Source of the DNA: Phycisphaerae bacterium
Lineage (GTDB): Bacteria > Planctomycetota > Phycisphaerae > Sedimentisphaerales > Anaerobacaceae
Direction of reading: 5' to 3'
DNA length: 13,722 bases
NCBI GenBank assembly: GCA_030609625.1
Contig: JAUWBX010000010.1
Location: forward strand, 1-13,722
The translations under genes and the position numbers were made by a program. Shown here piece after piece: positions 1 to 7,065 of the stretch; within the stretch, counting starts at the first letter, position 1, and each line of letters opens with the position of its first letter. The notes beneath the pieces are model-generated. The model ran no database searches and was not told where the DNA came from. It saw nothing but the letters and a program-made list of their open reading frames with translations.

Positions 1-770
1 CGATGGTTCACTCCCCTGAGTATATACAGCGTGCGAGAAGAATCTGCGAGGACGGTGCGGGATACCTCGATTCCATGGATGTTCCGATATCACCGAGATC
101 CTACGAAGCAGCGCTGGCAGCCGTGGGAGGAGTGCTCTCGGCCATCGATGCCGTAATGGAGAAAAAAGTCATAAACGCCTTTTGTGCGGTCCGTCCGCCG
201 GGCCACCATGCACTAAAGGATATGGCAATGGGGTTCTGTATCTTTAACAATATTGCTATCGGCACCCGCTATGTTCAAAAGAAACACGGCCTGTCGAAAA
301 TACTCATCGTGGATTGGGATGTGCACCACGGCAACGGAACCCAGGCGGCATTCTACAACGACCCTTCGGTGCTGTACTTTAGCGTTCACCAGTACCCCTT
401 CTATCCGGGCACCGGAAGCGAAACAGAAAAGGGCGGCGGAAAAGGTTTGAATTACAACATTAACGTTCCCTTGCCGGCCGGTTCCGGAGATGCCGATTAT
501 GTGAGGGTCTTCAAAGAAAAACTTGAGCCTGCGGCCCTTGCCTTTTCCCCGGACTTTGTGCTCATATCCGCGGGATTTGATGCCCATACGGATGACCTGC
601 TCGGTAGTATGAAGGTCACCGCGCAGGGATTTGCGGAACTGACGCAAATCGTCAAGGCCATAGCAGAAAAATGCTGTGAAGGTCGTCTCGTTTCTATTCT
701 CGAAGGAGGGTATCATCCGGACGGTCTGGCCGATTCGGTAGAGGCACATATTCAGGTCTTGACGAGATAA
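1..770 (+). CDS. Histone deacetylase / AcuC / acetylpolyamine amidohydrolase family protein (5' partial)
   Basis: Zinc-dependent deacetylase of the HDAC superfamily, cut at its N-terminus by the window edge. The frame is open to base 1, and roughly 50 residues of the usual 300-residue protein appear to be missing. Numbering from the first in-window Met (base 3), the core motifs are present: RPPGHHA at 64-70 (paired catalytic His), DWDVHHGNGTQ at 104-114 (zinc ligands D106 and H108), YPFYPGTG at 131-138, SAGFDAH at 189-195 (zinc ligand D193) and EGGY at 234-237 (catalytic Tyr). This pattern fits the class II / HDAH branch, whose members remove acetyl groups from lysine, polyamines or similar amides in the cytoplasm. 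The true substrate cannot be read from sequence. It ends in TAA, 13 bases before the MBOAT start, so the two are probably co-transcribed. Confidence 0.92.
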   Translation, partial: MVHSPEYIQRARRICEDGAGYLDSMDVPISPRSYEAALAAVGGVLSAIDAVMEKKVINAFCAVRPPGHHALKDMAMGFCIFNNIAIGTRYVQKKHGLSKILIVDWDVHHGNGTQAAFYNDPSVLYFSVHQYPFYPGTGSETEKGGGKGLNYNINVPLPAGSGDADYVRVFKEKLEPAALAFSPDFVLISAGFDAHTDDLLGSMKVTAQGFAELTQIVKAIAEKCCEGRLVSILEGGYHPDGLADSVEAHIQVLTR

Positions 771-783
771 AGGGGCGCAGGGA

Positions 784-2160
784 ATGTTATTTCATACTTG
801 GCCGTTTGCACTATTTTTCATTATTGTATATCCCGCTTACCTGGCCCTCAAGAACACTAAGCTCAGAGTTCCCTGGCTTTTGGCTATTTCATATTTCTTC
901 TATGCCTGCTTCAACCCGTTATATCTGATTTTAATTGCGTATTCGACACTGCTGGACTACGCCGTAGTTATGAAAATGGCCAAAAGCACTCGGCGGAAGA
1001 TGTGGCTTTCCATAAGCATTATAAATAATCTCTGACTGCTCAGCTTTTTCAAATATGGTGGATTCGTCACCGACAACTTAAACCTTCTATTGTCTTCATT
1101 GGGAATTCCGTATGGCCTGCCTGCTCCCGGTATATTATTGCCCATCGGTATATCGTTCTACATCTTCCAGTCAATGAGCTACACCATAGATTACTATCGT
1201 GGTAATATAGAAAGGGAGACAAGCCTTATAAGGTACGCTGCCTTTGTCTCACTCTTTCCTCGATTAGTTGCCGGGCCAATCGAAAGAGCCAAAAATTTAC
1301 TCCCCCAACTGCATAAACCACCCAAGGTCTCCATGCAGGATATAACGGACGGTCTTTCCCTCTTTGTTGTCGGGTTTTTCAAGAAAGTCGCCCTGGCAGA
1401 CTACATGGCTCTTTACGTTGACAAGGTATATGACGCTCCTGAGCAGTTTCAGGCGCCTGCGCTGGTCCTGGCTACTTTTTTGTTTTCCTGGCAAATCTAT
1501 TTCGACTTCAGCGGCTATACGGATATGGCACGGGGCGTGGCGCGGATGATGGGCTTCCGCTTAATGCTGAACTTCAATAATCCATACTTGGCAACGGGCC
1601 TGGGTGACTTCTGGTCAAGATGGCATATCAGCCTTTCCTCCTGGTTCAAAGACTACGTCTATATTCCTTTAGGAGGGAACCGCAAGGGCAAGTTTAACAC
1701 CTACAGAAATATGTTTCTGACTATGGTAATTTCAGGATTATGGCATGGTGCAGCCTGGACATTCGTTACCTGGGGTGCGGTGCATGGACTCGGGCGTCTT
1801 TGTACGCGGGAGCTGGAAAGAACTTCGTTCTACAAAGAAAGGGTGCCGAAAGTAGCGAAACAACTGCTTGTGTTTGTCTTTGTCAGCTTTGCGTGGATTT
1901 TCTTCCGGGCTGAAACAATAAGTGACGCATGGGTGATTGTAACAGGAATATTCAGCTCCGGACTGGCAAATCCTTATTGTCCATTGCTAACTTTGGCCTT
2001 GACCTTTGCTGTATGGCTCTATCAGTTTGCTTATGAGTCCAGGATTAAGTGGGTTCTTGAGTTAAGATATGTGCGCATAGGAATTGTTCTTGTGCTGGTT
2101 TTCTACCTGGCCGTCTTTGCTCCTGCAAGTGAGAAAGGATTTATCTACCTACAGTTTTAA
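784..2160 (+). pseudogene. MBOAT O-acyltransferase (AlgI/PatA/DltB-like), interrupted by an in-frame TGA
   Basis: Multi-pass membrane O-acyltransferase that would pass acetyl groups from the cytoplasm to an extracytoplasmic acceptor such as a polysaccharide. Codons 1-83 (784-1032) and the rest (1036-2157) lie in the same frame, separated only by TGA at 1033-1035. Read through, the protein has 458 codons, the normal family length. Conserved features, numbered through the stop: the WSRWHISLSSWFKDYVYIPL block with H281, the GLWHGAAWTFVTWG block with invariant H321, and a C-terminal FIYLQF. The text around the stop (INNL*LLSFFKYGG) matches the family's 'NLGLLGFFKY' stretch, so TGA probably replaced a Gly GGA codon. 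The only downstream restart near it is a TTG at 1090, without the first helices. The ATG at 784 has a purine-rich AAAGGGG nine bases upstream. It could be a recent pseudogene or a sequencing error. Confidence 0.8.
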
Positions 2161-2162
2161 TA

Positions 2163-2381
2163 TTAGTTAGTATCTGTTGCGGAAAACGAAAATCGACGAT
2201 GTCACCCCTGTCCCTGCCTCCGCAGGGATAAACTTGTCCCCGCGAAAGCGGGGAGCAGGGGTCCAAAGCGAAAGACTGGATTCCCGCTTTCGCGGGAATG
2301 ACAAATATGGATACATACGCTTCTCCGTAAGGAGTCCTTAGGACTAACAGGCGTACTGTTTCCGCAACAGAAAATAGTTAG
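2163..2381 (-). mobile_element. MITE-like element, copy A, with flanking direct repeats
   Basis: The element occupies 2171-2373 and is the longest of three copies. It starts TATCTGTTGCGGAAAAC and ends GTTTCCGCAACAG. TTAGTTAG (2163-2170) and ATAGTTAG (2374-2381) flank it, a 7 of 8 direct repeat consistent with target duplication. Inside are the palindromes shared with the other copies (TTCCCGC/GCGGGAA and CCCCTG/CAGGGG), running in the opposite orientation to copies B and C, plus extra hairpin sequence. It lies between the MBOAT gene and its likely SGNH partner and probably enlarged that gap. Confidence 0.75.
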
Positions 2382-2416
2382 ACCTTAAGGACCTTTAATA
2401 ACTGAGGCAAAATGCG

Positions 2417-3556
2417 ATGCCTAAAAGTAATATCTTAGAAAACCGAAAAAGTTCTTGTCCGTCGAACGAATCTAAGGTCCCTTTCAGTTCCAACTGTGTG
2501 CGATTATCCGGATACGAATGGATTTTCGTTGGAATTATTACCCTGGCTTTATTTTGTTTCGGGCCTACGCTTTGGGAACGGATAGAGAAATTTGAGCCTG
2601 AACCCGACTTTCGCCTGCCTTACGAGTTAAGTAATGACTACTGGTTGTACAGCCGATATTGCCGATGGGCAATCTCAAAGTACGAGACACTTGTAATTGG
2701 AGATTCTGTCATTTGGGGCCATTACGTTTCGCAAAATAACACCTTGTCGCATTATCTCAACCAAATGATTGGCCGAGACCAATTTGCCAATTTGGGTGTG
2801 GACGGCATCCATCCCGTGGCGTTGTCGGGTTTGCTTAAATACTATGGCCGTGATATCTCAGGTAAGAAGGTTGTTCTGCATTTTAATCCCTTATGGATGA
2901 GTTCCAGTAAACAGGATTTACAATCCACAAAAGAGTTTCATTTCAATCATCCCAAATTAGCCCCTCAGTTTATTCCGAAAATCCCCTGTTATAAGGACCC
3001 GTATTCCAGGAGGTTTTCCGCTGTTACCCAACGGTATGCGCCTTTCTTAAACTGGACATCCCATTTGAAAATAACTTATTTTGAGAATATGGATATACCT
3101 ACATGGACGCTGGAGCACCCTTATGAAAATCCCGCCGGCGCTGTTACTCTTGAGCTTCCAATCCTGGTAAACGATAATCAGAACGAACATATCTCCTGGA
3201 CAGAGAAAAGGATAACCAAAAAGGACTTTCCGTGGGTTAAGCTTGAGACGTCGCTGCAATGGCACTTTTTCCGGCGGTCGGTTGAGCTGCTGACCGAAAG
3301 AGGCAACAGCGTATTCGTCCTCGTTGGCCCATTTAACGAGCACATGCTCAAGGGCGAGAGCATCGGGACTTATCGAAAGATGAAAAGTAAGATTGAAGTC
3401 TGGCTGCAACAAAATAATATCGCCTACTATATGCCTCCGACATTACCCAGCGAGTGGTATGTTGATGCAAGTCACCCGATGAGCGAAGGATATACCATGC
3501 TTGCGAAACAGCTCTTCGAAAATGAGTCTTTCAGAACCAGCATCCTCGCTCCGTAG
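2417..3556 (+). CDS. Membrane-anchored SGNH-hydrolase-like protein, probable partner of the MBOAT acyltransferase
   Basis: 379 residues with one N-terminal membrane segment (about 33-53) and the bulk probably on the outer side. SGNH signatures are visible: GDS at 95-97 (candidate nucleophile S97), a block II-like NLGVDG at 125-130, a block III-like HFNPLW at 155-160, and a C-terminal DASH with D350 and H353 as the Asp-His pair. Proteins of this shape (AlgJ/AlgX-, PatB-, DltD-like) work beside an MBOAT protein and complete transfer of an acyl group to the final acceptor. The preceding gene is an MBOAT, separated by an inserted repeat. The start is the ATG at 2417 with TGAGG about nine bases upstream. 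The stop is TAG, and the gene converges on the pyruvate kinase 35 bases away. I do not recognise the subfamily, and the acceptor polymer is unknown. Confidence 0.75.
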   Translation: MPKSNILENRKSSCPSNESKVPFSSNCVRLSGYEWIFVGIITLALFCFGPTLWERIEKFEPEPDFRLPYELSNDYWLYSRYCRWAISKYETLVIGDSVIWGHYVSQNNTLSHYLNQMIGRDQFANLGVDGIHPVALSGLLKYYGRDISGKKVVLHFNPLWMSSSKQDLQSTKEFHFNHPKLAPQFIPKIPCYKDPYSRRFSAVTQRYAPFLNWTSHLKITYFENMDIPTWTLEHPYENPAGAVTLELPILVNDNQNEHISWTEKRITKKDFPWVKLETSLQWHFFRRSVELLTERGNSVFVLVGPFNEHMLKGESIGTYRKMKSKIEVWLQQNNIAYYMPPTLPSEWYVDASHPMSEGYTMLAKQLFENESFRTSILAP

Positions 3557-3591
3557 CTGAAGCCTTATCGTCTCCACCAATACCAGAATCG

Positions 3592-4614
3592 TTACAATCC
3601 TGACACGGATTTTTCGGTAAACTTGATAATATCGTTCATCATTAGGACTGACTGATACGGAAAACGACCGACAGCAGTTTCCGCCGAAAGCATAACGAAG
3701 TCGGTACCATCGATGATTGCATTGGCGACGTCAGCAACCTCGGCACGCGTCGGTCTGCTGTGCTCGGTCATGTGTTCCAGCATCTGTGTAGCTGTAATTA
3801 CGAACTTTCCCGCGGCATTAGACTTTCTTATTATACGCTTTTGGATTATGGGCACTTCATGGATTGGGATGGCAACACCCATATCGCCGCGAGCTATCAT
3901 TATTCCATCCGCTGCCTCAATTATTCCGTCTATGTTTTCTATCGCTTGTCTATTCTCTATTTTTGCCACGAGCCGACAGTTGGGTAATCTCGGCTTTATC
4001 AGTGCAGCAGCCTGCCGAACATCGTTTTCATCGCGTACAAACGACAAAGCGATGTAATCGACCCTGTGTTTTATGCCAAACTCGATGTCCTTTTTGTCTT
4101 TCGTGGTTGTCCCTTCAAATCCAAGGTCAACATCAGGAATATTTATGCCCTTTCTCTCCTTAAGGACACCTCCTTCGACAACGACTGCTTTTATGCTATT
4201 GACGGAGGTGCTCTTTATGCGCAGGACCAGGTTCCCATCATCAATAAAGATAAGCTGTTTTTGCTTTAACCGGCTCAAATCACCTTTGTAGTCAAATGGT
4301 ATTGTTCGTGGCCCGCATGCTTCGGCCTCATTGCTCAGCCACACTACTGTGCGGTTCTTTAAAAATCTGGTTTTAGCACCTTTGAATCGTCCGATTCTGA
4401 TTCGGAAACCCTCCAGGTCCTGCATTATCCGAATGTGTCGTTTGTACTTTCTGTTGAGCCGGCGCACAAGTTCTATAGATTCAAGATGTTGTTTATAGCT
4501 GCCGTACGAAAAATTCAGCCTGACTACATCTAAGCCGGCTGCGAACATCTTCCGCAGGACAGAGTAGTTACTGCTAACAGGGCCTAATGTGGCGATGATT
4601 TTCGTTCTGGGCAT
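3592..4614 (-). CDS. pyk: Short pyruvate kinase (catalytic barrel and B domain only)
   Basis: Pyruvate kinase-family protein of 340 residues; typical enzymes (about 470-590) also carry a C-terminal allosteric domain, absent here. The start MPRTKIIATLGP is canonical. Catalytic residues align closely with E. coli PykF numbering: R32, N34 and S36 in RLNFSYG, D66, R73, K218 and E220 in VAKIEN, D244 in ARGDMG, and T275 in TATQML. PTRAEVADVAN and MLSAETAVGRFP complete the barrel. Several usually invariant positions differ: the His of RLNFSHG is Tyr, and DTKGPEIR reads DLEGFRIR, so T67 (a potassium ligand in the family) is Leu and K68 is Glu. It may be a non-allosteric pyruvate kinase or a paralogue with changed chemistry. 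It ends in TAA; no good Shine-Dalgarno precedes the ATG. Confidence 0.85.
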   Translation of the reverse strand: MPRTKIIATLGPVSSNYSVLRKMFAAGLDVVRLNFSYGSYKQHLESIELVRRLNRKYKRHIRIMQDLEGFRIRIGRFKGAKTRFLKNRTVVWLSNEAEACGPRTIPFDYKGDLSRLKQKQLIFIDDGNLVLRIKSTSVNSIKAVVVEGGVLKERKGINIPDVDLGFEGTTTKDKKDIEFGIKHRVDYIALSFVRDENDVRQAAALIKPRLPNCRLVAKIENRQAIENIDGIIEAADGIMIARGDMGVAIPIHEVPIIQKRIIRKSNAAGKFVITATQMLEHMTEHSRPTRAEVADVANAIIDGTDFVMLSAETAVGRFPYQSVLMMNDIIKFTEKSVSGL

Positions 4615-4772
4615 TATATTAAATTAACCGCCTTCGGCGGAACTTCTTTAGACACAGATTTACACGGATTTATATTTTTATATCTCTGTGTTCTCTGTGG
4701 CTAATACAAATTCCTATACATTCAAGTTCCGACTCGACTGAGCTCGCCGAAGTCTATACGTATGAGACTTGA
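4615..4772. repeat. Intergenic stretch upstream of pyk with two inverted repeats
   Basis: No gene is seen here. CCGCC-TTC-GGCGG at 4628-4640 would form a small hairpin in the pyk 5' leader. Bases 4648-4704 form an imperfect inverted repeat: the left arm begins TTAGACACAGATTTACACGG, and the right arm read in reverse begins TTAGCCACAGAGAACACAG. Sequences of the 'CACAGATTTACACGGATT' kind are familiar dispersed repeats in many environmental genomes (from memory). Bases 4728-4757 resemble the short GAGC/GAAGTC hairpin repeat seen elsewhere in the window. Confidence 0.5.
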
Positions 4773-4835
4773 TTGACTATTGACTATTGATTATTGTATA
4801 TTAACTATTGACAATTGACTATTGATTATTGACAA
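4773..4835. repeat. Heptamer tandem repeat, nine units (TTGACTA type)
   Basis: Nine consecutive 7-base units with consensus TTGACTA. Units 1, 2 and 7 are exact, and the others are TTGATTA (twice), TTGTATA, TTAACTA and TTGACAA (twice). A shorter run in reverse orientation (TAGACAA, TAGAAAA, TAGTCAA) lies at 5031-5051, on the far side of the hairpin element at 4853-5028. The period resembles the heptanucleotide short tandem repeats known from cyanobacteria. Confidence 0.8.
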
Positions 4836-4852
4836 TATCGTTTCAATAGTAA

Positions 4853-5028
4853 GAGCTTATCCGAATAACCGGGTCGTTATGAGGCCGAGCGAAAGGTCCG
4901 AGGCCAAGGCGGCAGGCCAAAAATGCTCGGAGGCGTGGTTTTCTCCACGCTGAGAACGTTTTTGGCCGACAACGCAGGCATCGGGCTTTGCAGCCGGCCG
5001 TAATAGAGCGGGTTATTTGGATAGGCTC
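4853..5028. repeat. 176-bp long inverted-repeat element (full copy)
   Basis: The two halves pair along almost the whole length. The ends are GAGCTTATCCGAATAACC and, in reverse, GAGCCTATCCAAATAACC. The centre pairs GGCCAAAAA (from about 4917) with TTTTTGGCC (to about 4965), closing on GCGTGG/CCACGC. The product would be one long hairpin. It lies just upstream of the tRNA and has no clear target duplication. It could be a MITE or a structured transcribed repeat. An apparent minus-strand reading frame over it is only the translated hairpin. Confidence 0.7.
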
Positions 5029-5058
5029 TATAGACAATAGAAAATAGTCAATTGAAAT

Positions 5059-5141
5059 GGGTCGGTGCCCGAGAGGCTAAAGGGGACGGGCTGTAAACCC
5101 GTTAGCGTAAGCTTACGCTGGTTCGAATCCAGCCCGGCCCA
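5059..5141 (+). tRNA. tRNA-Tyr (anticodon GTA)
   Basis: All arms can be drawn. The acceptor stem GGGTCGG/CCGGCCC (one G-U pair) is followed by discriminator A5141. The D stem is CCC/GGG, and the anticodon stem ACGGG/CCCGT closes loop CTGTAAA with anticodon GTA. A long class II variable arm (GTA..TAC stem, 14 bases) is as expected for bacterial tRNA-Tyr. The T arm is GCTGG-TTCGAAT-CCAGC. CCA is not encoded (ATT follows). No promoter is evident, since the upstream space is filled by repeats. Confidence 0.95.
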
Positions 5142-5189
5142 TTGCTCTTTTTGAGGGATTGCCAACAGGTAACATTTCGTCAGACTTAG

Positions 5190-5258
5190 GACTTATCTGA
5201 ATAACCGCCTCGTTATGAGGCCGAGTCCCGATATATCGGGAAGGCCAAGGCGGCAATC
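5190..5258 (+). repeat. Half copy of the 176-bp hairpin element
   Basis: GACTTATCTGAATAACCG and CGTTATGAGGCCGAG repeat the left end of the 4853-5028 element in the same orientation, and AAGGCCAAGGCGGCA matches its next segment. Between them is the perfect palindrome TCCCGATATATCGGGA. CCGCCT (5206-5211) can pair with AGGCGG (5248-5253). The right half of the element is absent, so this is a truncated copy or a shorter relative on the other side of the tRNA gene. Confidence 0.65.
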
Positions 5259-5324
5259 CAAATTGTTAGCCCCCGGCACTGTCGGGGGTTGCTTGTCCCG
5301 CACTTATTGAGTGCTAACTCACGT

Positions 5325-5457
5325 CTAATTAGTTCCTGTTGCGGAAACAGTATTTGTCATTCCCGCGAAAGCGGGAATCCAGCTTTTTCGTTCTGGACCC
5401 CTGCTTTCGCAGGGGTAACGTCGTCTATTTTCGTTTTCCGCAACAGATACTAATTAG
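5325..5457 (+). mobile_element. MITE-like element, copy B, with perfect 8-bp flanking repeat
   Basis: The shortest and cleanest copy: element 5333-5449 (117 bp), flanked on both sides by CTAATTAG (5325-5332 and 5450-5457), itself a palindrome. The ends are TTCCTGTTGCGGAAAC and GTTTTCCGCAACAGATA. Inside are two perfect hairpins, ATTCCCGC-GAAA-GCGGGAAT and ACCCCTGC-TTTC-GCAGGGGT. There is no coding capacity, so it would need a transposase supplied elsewhere. Confidence 0.8.
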
Positions 5458-5831
5458 TGCGGGGTCATTCCTGCGCACTTTTATATAGCCCCCACCCCTG
5501 TGGTGGGGGGAACTTTTGTCCTTTTTACCCACCCCTGTGGTGGGGAGTTGTAGGGTGGGGCCTGCCCTGTGCGCAGTGAGTTTACCCTGCCTGCCCTCCG
5601 TAGCTTTAGTGAAGGGGGGAGTGTAATCGAAGGGAAGGGTTGACCCACCATTATTTCTGAAAGAAAGGGTAGGGTGTGCACTGCACACCGTTTAACTTTT
5701 TCCCCTAATCAGCAGGGAACTTCGTGCATTCGATTGAATTCCGTTGAACCGCGCGTAACGTCGTGAGTGACCATTTTTTCAAAACGCGCGCGTTTTGAAA
5801 AATATGTGTCGACTCATTTGTTGGGCGTTTC
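5458..5831. other. Repeat-rich stretch without a gene
   Basis: No convincing gene. Two copies of CCCACCCCTGTGGTGGGG lie at 5491-5508 and 5528-5545, each able to fold on itself. The inverted repeat GGTGTGCA-C-TGCACACC lies at 5673-5689. A 28-bp perfect palindrome at 5775-5802 is listed separately. Minus-strand open frames across 5425-5688 translate these repeats, have no ribosome binding site and run into copy B of the MITE-like element. Confidence 0.6.
5775..5802. repeat. 28-bp perfect palindrome with (CG)4 core
   Basis: Five T, C, four A, CGCGCGCG, four T, G, five A: perfectly self-complementary over 28 bases. It begins about 30 bases beyond the stop codon of the minus-strand glycosylase gene. 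The run of T is on the 5' side and A on the 3' side in both directions, the reverse of an intrinsic terminator. It may be a protein-binding site or a cruciform-prone repeat. Confidence 0.8.
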
Positions 5832-6581
5832 TTAGTTTGCGGATGGGCACAAGTCTTTCATGTAGCATCCATCACATTCACAGTTTTGGGTTCTGCACCA
5901 GTTCCGTCCGATTTCCCATGCTGGGAAATCCATCAGACCTGGAAACTTTGGGTGAAGGCCTCTTGCTCTGAAAATGAGTTGGTCGACTGATGCGTCTCGT
6001 TGCGTCAGCCCAAGTCTTGCAAATACTCTGCGGACATGCCGATCCGCAGAGATATCAATGGAGAAGTAATCCGAGAATTCGATTTTGAAATGCCGGGCAA
6101 GAATGTTTGCATCCATGCTGGCGATCTTAGGTCCGACACCATCGAACTCGAGAAATCGATACACAACGGTTGCGCTGGGCGGATTGCCTGTCCAAATGCC
6201 GGAAGCATCTGATGCATACTGTTGCGCAATTCGTTGGACTGCTTTGAAAAAGTAGTTCGACATTATGTTAACAAACCGATGAAGCGGCTCTGGTTCCGAC
6301 ATCAGCCGTCGCACATCTGATTCTGACTGCTTCAGCAATGTTTCCATGGAGAAACTGCCCAGTTTCTCCATGAACCGGAAAGGAATGAGCCAAGCACGTT
6401 CGGCCTTGATCTGGCGGTCCATGACTGAGGCCAAGACGAAGGCGTGGGGATGATGCTTAAGGTCGCTGAGTAGTCGATCTGCATCGTTGTGCTCGGTGAA
6501 GCGGATGGGCTCACGAGGCGCTTTGAACAGTGCATTGCCATGCTCGACGAGACGGTCTCTGATTTCGTTTTCGTTTATCAT
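5832..6581 (-). CDS. HhH-GPD DNA glycosylase with endonuclease III-type [4Fe-4S] cluster
   Basis: Base-excision-repair glycosylase of the endonuclease III superfamily, 249 residues from the chosen ATG. The helix-hairpin-helix is FLEFDGVGPKIA with GVGPKIA at 148-154. K152 sits where endonuclease III has its catalytic Lys. SADRHVRRVFARLG supplies the conserved Asp (D180) at the position of the VDTHV motif. The C-terminus has C229-x6-C236-x2-C239-x5-C245, exactly the endonuclease III iron-sulfur spacing. Both catalytic residues being present suggests a bifunctional glycosylase/AP lyase, but the N-terminal 100 residues are unlike Nth and the substrate base is unknown. A TTG five codons upstream (6596) is an alternative start; neither start has a clear ribosome binding site. 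The gene stands alone, flanked by repeats, and is transcribed away from the TIR gene. Confidence 0.88.
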   Translation of the reverse strand: MINENEIRDRLVEHGNALFKAPREPIRFTEHNDADRLLSDLKHHPHAFVLASVMDRQIKAERAWLIPFRFMEKLGSFSMETLLKQSESDVRRLMSEPEPLHRFVNIMSNYFFKAVQRIAQQYASDASGIWTGNPPSATVVYRFLEFDGVGPKIASMDANILARHFKIEFSDYFSIDISADRHVRRVFARLGLTQRDASVDQLIFRARGLHPKFPGLMDFPAWEIGRNWCRTQNCECDGCYMKDLCPSAN

Positions 6582-6762
6582 CTTTTCGGCCAACAATGTT
6601 TATATGTTTTCCGTATAACATCCCGAACTTCTCGTCATTCAGAGGAATCCCAGCCTCTGTTGTACTCTCCTAAAATACAAAAAAATTTTGATCTGTCCAG
6701 AAGAAATTGACAAATAAATAAGTGTTTTCATTTCGCTTAATACGAAGTGATTTGACTTAGGC

Positions 6763-6869
6763 AACGGTGTACTCAACCGTCATAATCCTTGGCTCATCAC
6801 TTAATTTTGGGCAATTCGACAAACTAATTGCATCTAAGTTGCTTATCTCTGGCCGGTAAACCTCATTTA
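6763..6869 (+). repeat. Direct repeat, left copy, flanking the TIR locus
   Basis: 107 bases that recur at 8345-8486 in the same orientation with few changes. It starts AACGGTGTACTCAACCGT (ACGGT/ACCGT inverted arms), holds a second inverted pair (GCAATT..AATTGC) and ends CCTCATTTA. Together with the right copy it brackets the TIR gene and the smaller repeats around it. Confidence 0.8.
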
Positions 6870-6876
6870 GATAAAC

Positions 6877-6904
6877 TAGGGACAGCCACGAATGGCGGTC
6901 CCTA
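6877..6904 (+). repeat. REP-like hairpin
   Basis: TAGGGACAGCCA-CGAA-TGGCGGTCCCTA forms a 12-bp stem with one mismatch and a four-base loop. Its right arm, CGAATGGCGGTCCCTA, nearly equals the 19-base termini at 8053-8071 and, inverted, 8229-8247, so the same terminal sequence lies on both sides of the TIR gene. Confidence 0.7.
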
Positions 6905-6918
6905 ATAAACTTTTGTGT

Positions 6919-6947
6919 TTGACTTTGGTGTGGAGGTAGTGTAGTTT
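6919..6947 (+). promoter_or_regulatory. Possible sigma70 promoter upstream of the TIR locus
   Basis: TTGACT (6919-6924) and, after 17 bases, TAGTTT (6942-6947). The -35 is good and the -10 weak (3 of 6). It would start transcription near the 12-bp inverted repeat at 6955 and could serve a leader RNA and the TIR gene. Confidence 0.25.
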
Positions 6948-6954
6948 GTAGCTG

Positions 6955-7045
6955 TGCTCGTTAAGCAGATCCCAATTGTTACAGGGCAAGTCCGCTGTGG
7001 CCAGTCTTAGCTTAACGAGCAAGCCAAAGCGGGCTTGCTGTTGTT
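6955..7045 (+). other. Structured segment: 12-bp inverted repeat plus terminator-like hairpin
   Basis: TGCTCGTTAAGC (6955-6966) and its exact complement GCTTAACGAGCA (7010-7021) enclose 43 bases. They overlap a second perfect hairpin, GCAAGCC-AAAGC-GGCTTGC with one extra G (7019-7038), followed by the T-rich TGTTGTTTG. The two stems share bases and would compete. That could be a leader with alternative folds, a small RNA ending at a weak terminator, or only repeat debris. No known RNA family is recognised. Confidence 0.4.
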
Positions 7046-7065
7046 TGCTGACGATTATAGGCAAA

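Noticed and set aside
213..749. Minus-strand open frame of 178 codons opposite the HDAC gene.
   Set aside because: The plus strand has complete HDAC motifs; the opposite frame is a coding shadow with no family features.
1033..1070. Selenocysteine or Gly/Trp recoding at the MBOAT TGA.
   Set aside because: The family has no Cys here, no convincing SECIS-like hairpin follows, and no other gene in about 3000 codons has an internal TGA, so code-wide reassignment is excluded.
4773..4835. CRISPR array.
   Set aside because: Units are contiguous heptamers without spacers, and no cas genes are present.
5425..5688. Minus-strand open frames of 66-87 codons.
   Set aside because: They translate the GGTGGGG hairpin repeats and part of a MITE copy, with no ribosome binding site.
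5775..5802. Intrinsic terminator of the glycosylase gene.
   Set aside because: The palindrome has T before and A after the stem on both strands, so no U tract follows the hairpin.
6960..7016. GTTAAGC and GCTTAAC match the integron attC core patterns GTTRRRY and RYYYAAC.
   Set aside because: They are in the reverse order to an attC site, and no correctly placed partner is found on either side. No integrase is present.
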